DNA of 64,000 bases from CAVSJJ01 sp963771015 (GTDB taxonomy: Bacteria > Actinomycetota > Actinomycetes > Actinomycetales > Dermatophilaceae): positions 1-64,000 of the forward strand of contig CAVYRN010000013.1 of NCBI GenBank assembly GCA_963771015.1, given 5' to 3'. The stretch's first letter is position 1; every line of letters begins with the position of its first letter. Positions 60,832 through 64,000 of this stretch are shown in pieces. Both the position numbers and the translations under genes were made by a program. Under the pieces are notes generated by a model. That model was not told the origin of the DNA, did no database searches, and saw nothing but the letters and a program-made list of their open reading frames with translations.

Positions 60832-62016
60832 GTGCTTGTCATCGTGTGTCCCGGACAGGGATCGCAGACCCCCGGCTTCCTGGCCCCCTGGCTCGAGATC
60901 CCCGGGGTCCCGGACCGGCTGAGCTGGCTCTCCGCCGTCGCCGGCATCGACCTGGTGAGGCACGGCACCGAGTCCGACGCCGCGACGATCAAGGACACCG
61001 CGGTGGCCCAGCCGCTCATCGTCGCTGCCGGCCTGGTCTCACTCCTCAGCCTCTTCGAGCACCCCGCCGATGGGTTCCGCCGGGTCGGCGCCGGCGCCGG
61101 CCACTCGGTGGGCGAGATCACCGCGGCCGCGGCTGCCGGAGTCGTCTCGGCCGAGCAGGCCATGGTCTTCGTCCGCGAGCGCGGGGCGGCGATGGCTGCA
61201 GCCAGCGCCGTCCGGCCGACCGGGATGAGCGCCGTCATCGGCGGCGACCCCGCGGAGGTGCTGGCCGCCATCGAGCGTCACGGGCTGACCCCCGCGAACA
61301 AGAACGGCGCCGGCCAGGTCGTCGCCGCCGGAACGAGCGAGCAGCTCGCCGCCCTCGCCGCCGACCCACCCGCCAAGGCCAGAGTCATCCCGCTGCAGGT
61401 CGCGGGGGCGTTCCACACCGTGCACATGGCGCCCGCCGTCGACACCCTCGCCGGCTACGCCCGGGCGATGTCGACGCACGACGCCCGGGTCCCCCTCGTC
61501 TCGAACCGGGACGGCGCCGTCGTCCACGACGGCCGGGAGGTGCTGCGCCGGCTCGTCGGCCAGGTGAGCAGCCCCGTCCGCTGGGACGCGACGATGGAGA
61601 CCTTCGCCGACCTCGGCGTCACCGGGCTCATCGAGATCCCACCCGCCGGGACGCTCACCGGTCTGGCCAAGCGCGCACTGCCCGGGGTCGAGCTGCTCGC
61701 CCTGAGGTCGCCCGACGACCTCGAGACGGCGCACCGGATGGTCCTCGAGCACGGCGAGTCGACCCAGACCGCCCAGGACCCGACGTGGCGCCTCGTCGTC
61801 GCCCCGGCCAAGGGCACCGTCTCGATCTCCGGCGGCGCCACCGAGACCGGGGCCGCCGTGGTCGCCGGTGCGGTGATCGCCACGGTCGGCACCCTGCGCG
61901 ACACCTACGACGTCTCCGCCCCGCACGGCGGGCGGGTCGTCGAGTGGCTCGTCGAGGACGGCGACCCCGTCTCGCCGGGCCAGCCCCTGCTCCGCCTGCA
62001 CCCCCTCGAGGGTTGA
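60832..62016 (+). CDS. fabD: malonyl-CoA:ACP transacylase with C-terminal biotinyl-like domain
   Basis: Loads malonyl groups onto ACP for fatty-acid elongation. Residues 1 to about 310 are FabD: CPGQGSQTPGF, the nucleophile in GAGHSVGEITAA (Ser near 92), GAFHTVHM with the catalytic His, and PAGTLTGLAKR. Unusually, about 80 residues follow (TWRLVVAPAKGTVSIS through DGDPVSPGQPLLRLHP) that look like a biotinyl/lipoyl carrier domain, but where the modified Lys of EAMKM should be the sequence reads GTLRDTYDV. FabD is normally about 310 residues, so this is a fusion. Start GTG 60832; the promoter is not clear. Confidence 0.93.
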   Translation: MLVIVCPGQGSQTPGFLAPWLEIPGVPDRLSWLSAVAGIDLVRHGTESDAATIKDTAVAQPLIVAAGLVSLLSLFEHPADGFRRVGAGAGHSVGEITAAAAAGVVSAEQAMVFVRERGAAMAAASAVRPTGMSAVIGGDPAEVLAAIERHGLTPANKNGAGQVVAAGTSEQLAALAADPPAKARVIPLQVAGAFHTVHMAPAVDTLAGYARAMSTHDARVPLVSNRDGAVVHDGREVLRRLVGQVSSPVRWDATMETFADLGVTGLIEIPPAGTLTGLAKRALPGVELLALRSPDDLETAHRMVLEHGESTQTAQDPTWRLVVAPAKGTVSISGGATETGAAVVAGAVIATVGTLRDTYDVSAPHGGRVVEWLVEDGDPVSPGQPLLRLHPLEG

Positions 62017-62030
62017 CCCGAAGGTTGACG

Positions 62031-63035
62031 ATGTCTCCTGTCACGATCGCCGCGCCCGAGGGCGCTCGGCATGCCCGCATCTGGGGAATCGGCGCCTACC
62101 GTCCGCGCCGGGTCGTCCCCAACGCCGAGATCGTCGACGCGATCGACTCCTCCGACGAGTGGATCCGCGAGCGCTCCGGGATCATCGAGCGCCGCTTCGC
62201 CGGTGAGGGCGAGGGCGTCGTCGAGATGTCCGAGGCCGCCTGCCGGGACGCCCTGGCCATGGCCGGCGTCACTGCGGAGCAGGTCAGCGCCGTCATCGTC
62301 GCGACGGTGAGCCACCCGTACCAGACGCCCGCGGCCGCTCCGCTCCTCGCGCATCGCCTCGGCGCCACGGATGCGGCGGCATTCGACATCTCGGCCGCCT
62401 GCGCCGGCTACTGCCACGCCGTCTCGCTGGCCAACGACATGGTCCGCGGCGGAAGCGCCGAGTACGTCCTGGTCGTCGGCGTCGAGCGGCTCTCCGACTT
62501 CACCGACAAGCACGACCGGGGCACCGCCTTCATCTTCGCCGACGGCGCCGGCGCCGCCGTCGTCGGACCGTCCGACACCCCCGGGATCGGGCCGACCGTC
62601 TGGGGCTCGGACGGTGCCCAGTGGGACGTCATCGCCCAGCGGGACAGCTGGATCGACGTCCACGACAAGGACCTGGGCTGGCCGGCCATCCTCATGCAGG
62701 GCCAGAGCGTCTTCCGGTGGGCGGTGTGGGGCATGGCACCAGTGGCCCAGAAGGCGCTCGACCTCGCGGGGATCACGGCCGAGGACCTCGACGCCTTCAT
62801 CCCCCACCAGGCCAACGTCCGGATCATCGACGCGATGGCCAAGCAGCTGAAGCTGCCGGCCGACCTGCCGATCGCCCGGGACATCGCCCAGGCCGGCAAC
62901 ACCTCCGCGGCGTCCGTCCCCCTCGCGACCGAGCGGATGCTCCGCGAGGGATCCGCACCCCACGGAGGACTGGCGCTCCAGATCGGCTTCGGTGCCGGAC
63001 TGGTCTACGCCGCCCAGGTCGTCGTCCTGCCCTGA
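62031..63035 (+). CDS. fabH: beta-ketoacyl-ACP synthase III
   Basis: Starts fatty-acid chains by condensing an acyl-CoA with malonyl-ACP. The 334-residue protein has the catalytic triad of the family: Cys124 in DISAACAGYCHAV, His in FIPHQANVRI near 262 and Asn in AGNTSAASVPLA near 293. EWIRERSGIIERR is the CoA-binding arginine region. In actinobacteria FabH often prefers branched acyl-CoAs, giving iso/anteiso fatty acids; that is inferred. ATG 62031 has GAAGG 7 nt upstream and lies 14 bp after fabD. Confidence 0.96.
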   Translation: MSPVTIAAPEGARHARIWGIGAYRPRRVVPNAEIVDAIDSSDEWIRERSGIIERRFAGEGEGVVEMSEAACRDALAMAGVTAEQVSAVIVATVSHPYQTPAAAPLLAHRLGATDAAAFDISAACAGYCHAVSLANDMVRGGSAEYVLVVGVERLSDFTDKHDRGTAFIFADGAGAAVVGPSDTPGIGPTVWGSDGAQWDVIAQRDSWIDVHDKDLGWPAILMQGQSVFRWAVWGMAPVAQKALDLAGITAEDLDAFIPHQANVRIIDAMAKQLKLPADLPIARDIAQAGNTSAASVPLATERMLREGSAPHGGLALQIGFGAGLVYAAQVVVLP

Positions 63036-63155
63036 CCAACGACCACACCCACCCACCAACTCCCGTCGGCCCACGGGTACCCGGGCCAAGCAACCAGCAC
63101 CACCGATGGGCATCCGCGAAAGACGTGGACCCGACCGATGAAGGAGCACACCACC

Positions 63156-63404
63156 ATGGCTGCTAGCGAGCAGGAGATCCTCTCGGGCCTCGCCGAGATC
63201 ATCAACGAGGAGACCGGTCTGGACCCGGCCGAGGTCCAGACGGACAAGAGCTTCACCGACGACCTCGACATCGACTCGCTGTCGATGATGACGATCGTCG
63301 TCGCCGCCGAGGACAAGTTCGGGGTCCGGATCCCCGACGAGGAGGTCAAGAACCTTCTCACCGTCGGCGACGCCGTCGGCTACATCACGGCCAACCAGGG
63401 CTGA
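63156..63404 (+). CDS. acpP: acyl carrier protein
   Basis: Carries the growing acyl chain on a 4'-phosphopantetheine arm. The 82-residue acidic protein carries the modified serine at residue 41 in DDLDIDSLSMM. I choose ATG 63156 because AAGGAG lies 9 nt upstream; the ATG at 63138 immediately precedes that ribosome binding site and is unlikely to be used. About 120 bp without a gene separate it from fabH, and a strong hairpin follows, so its mRNA level may be set apart from its neighbours. Confidence 0.96.
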   Translation: MAASEQEILSGLAEIINEETGLDPAEVQTDKSFTDDLDIDSLSMMTIVVAAEDKFGVRIPDEEVKNLLTVGDAVGYITANQG

Positions 63405-63409
63405 GCACC

Positions 63410-63444
63410 GGCGGCGGGGGCGGTGGTATGCCGCCCCCGCCGCC
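63410..63444. terminator. hairpin between acpP and fabF
   Basis: GGCGGCGGGGGCGG (63410-63423) and CCGCCCCCGCCGCC (63431-63444) form a perfect 14-bp stem with the loop TGGTATG, starting 6 nt after the acpP stop. It may be a partial terminator or an RNA-stabilising 3' end that lets ACP be made in excess over FabF. Confidence 0.6.
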
Positions 63445-63563
63445 GCAGCATCCGGGCCCGTCCCCACCATGCCGCCCGTTCCGGCAGCACGGCCGTCCGG
63501 CCGGACCTCGGCCGGACCACACCATCGGCTGACCCGCCCCATCACCCAAGGAGCGAGACCCAC

Positions 63564-64000
63564 ATGAGCAACGAACGCCGCGTCGTCGTGACCGGCCTCG
63601 GCGCGACCACCCCCGTCGGGGGCACCGTCGCCGAGACCTGGGAGGCGATTCTCGCGGGCCGGTCCGGCGCCCGCACCCTCGACAACGACTGGGCCGAGAC
63701 CTACGGACTGCCGGTCACCTTCGGCGCCCAGATCCACACCCCCGCGTCGGAGGTGCTCACCAAGGTCGAGGTCCGCCGGATGGACCCGAACGCCCAGTAC
63801 GCCCTCATCGCCTCGCGGGAGGCCTGGGCCGACGCAGGCGAGCCCGAGGTCGAGCCCGAGCGGCTCGGCGTCGCCATCGGCACCGGCATCGGCGGTGTGT
63901 GGACGCTCCTGGACCAGTGGGACACCCTCCGCGAGCGAGGCGCCCGTCGGGTCTTCCCGCTGGCCGTGCCCATGCTCATGCCGAACAGCGCGAGCGGCAA
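63564..64000 (+). CDS. fabF: beta-ketoacyl-ACP synthase II (partial, C-terminus beyond window)
   Basis: The elongating condensing enzyme; the first 145 residues are present. It begins SNERRVVVTGLGATTPVGGT, the typical KAS start, and later reads GVAIGTGIGGVWTLLDQWDT and, at the edge, VPMLMPNSASG. The catalytic cysteine and histidines lie outside the window. AAGGAG lies 10 nt before the ATG. It completes the fabD-fabH-acpP-fabF order. Because no stop is present, the full length cannot be judged. Confidence 0.93.
   Translation, partial: MSNERRVVVTGLGATTPVGGTVAETWEAILAGRSGARTLDNDWAETYGLPVTFGAQIHTPASEVLTKVEVRRMDPNAQYALIASREAWADAGEPEVEPERLGVAIGTGIGGVWTLLDQWDTLRERGARRVFPLAVPMLMPNSASG

Noticed and set aside
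59691..63035. An 1114-codon ORF across fasR, fabD and fabH
   Set aside because: Only its last third (from 62031) is real, as FabH. The rest is an out-of-frame reading of fasR and fabD with Arg-rich low-complexity sequence.

Overview
The window is a stretch of very GC-rich (by eye around 70 %) bacterial chromosome. The codon use, the PriA-type HisA, the FasR-fabD-fabH-acpP-fabF order, the glnE/glnA pair and a gene order recalling the mycobacterial block glnE-glnA2-panB-map-rnhA/cobC-zinc ribbon-NIF3-ahpE-aceE-fasR-fabD all point to an actinobacterium. I infer the order Micrococcales, possibly Intrasporangiaceae; the species cannot be named from the sequence alone.

Layout. 1-2.7 kb: the 5' part of a 23S rRNA gene, a tRNA-free spacer, a complete 16S rRNA gene and its promoter, all on the minus strand. 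3-6 kb: tyrS, an adenosine-deaminase-family gene and an alkylpurine DNA glycosylase. 6-14 kb: one overlapping arginine operon, argC-(ACT protein)-argJ-argB-argD-argF-argR-argH, with an operator-like palindrome ahead of argC. 14-20 kb: pheS-pheT-SDR, then an MFS exporter with an unusual upstream repeat array. 20-24 kb: infC-rpmI-rplT-rRNA methyltransferase-PAS histidine kinase. 24-30 kb: hisD-hisC-hisB-unknown-hisH-hisA(priA)-SseB-like operon. 30-34 kb: glnA-glnE. 34-39 kb: panB, a methyltransferase, map, polyphosphate glucokinase and small genes. 39-42 kb: RNase P RNA, an RNB ribonuclease, yaaA and a membrane protein. 42-48 kb: a DUF1737-rhodanese-metZ cluster, then tRNA-Val-nif3-zinc ribbon-rnhA/cobC. 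47.4-53 kb: a peroxiredoxin, DUF3052, two PH-domain membrane proteins, a hydrolase, fdhD and a membrane protein. 53-56 kb: aceE. 56-58 kb: a form II RuBisCO (cbbM) preceded by a remnant of cbbY. 58-64 kb: argG, a repeat-rich intergenic region, fasR and the type II fatty-acid genes fabD-fabH-acpP-fabF (cut by the window end).

How it fits together. Most of the window is housekeeping: arginine, histidine, glutamine and pantothenate synthesis, pyruvate oxidation to acetyl-CoA, and its use by FabD/FabH/ACP/FabF. Many genes are joined by ATGA or GTGA overlaps. About twenty coding genes have a TANNNT-like -10 hexamer 6-8 nt before the start codon and little or no Shine-Dalgarno sequence, the layout expected of leaderless mRNAs.

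The most unusual content is (i) the catalytically intact form II RuBisCO behind a shortened, translationally coupled cbbY, with no phosphoribulokinase in view; (ii) two copies of an 80-bp intergenic element made of three related palindromes; (iii) a FabD with an extra C-terminal biotinyl-like domain lacking the modifiable lysine; (iv) a NIF3 start codon one base after a tRNA gene; and (v) a heptamer, GTATGCC/GGCATAC, that is strongly over-represented and appears to override codon preference.
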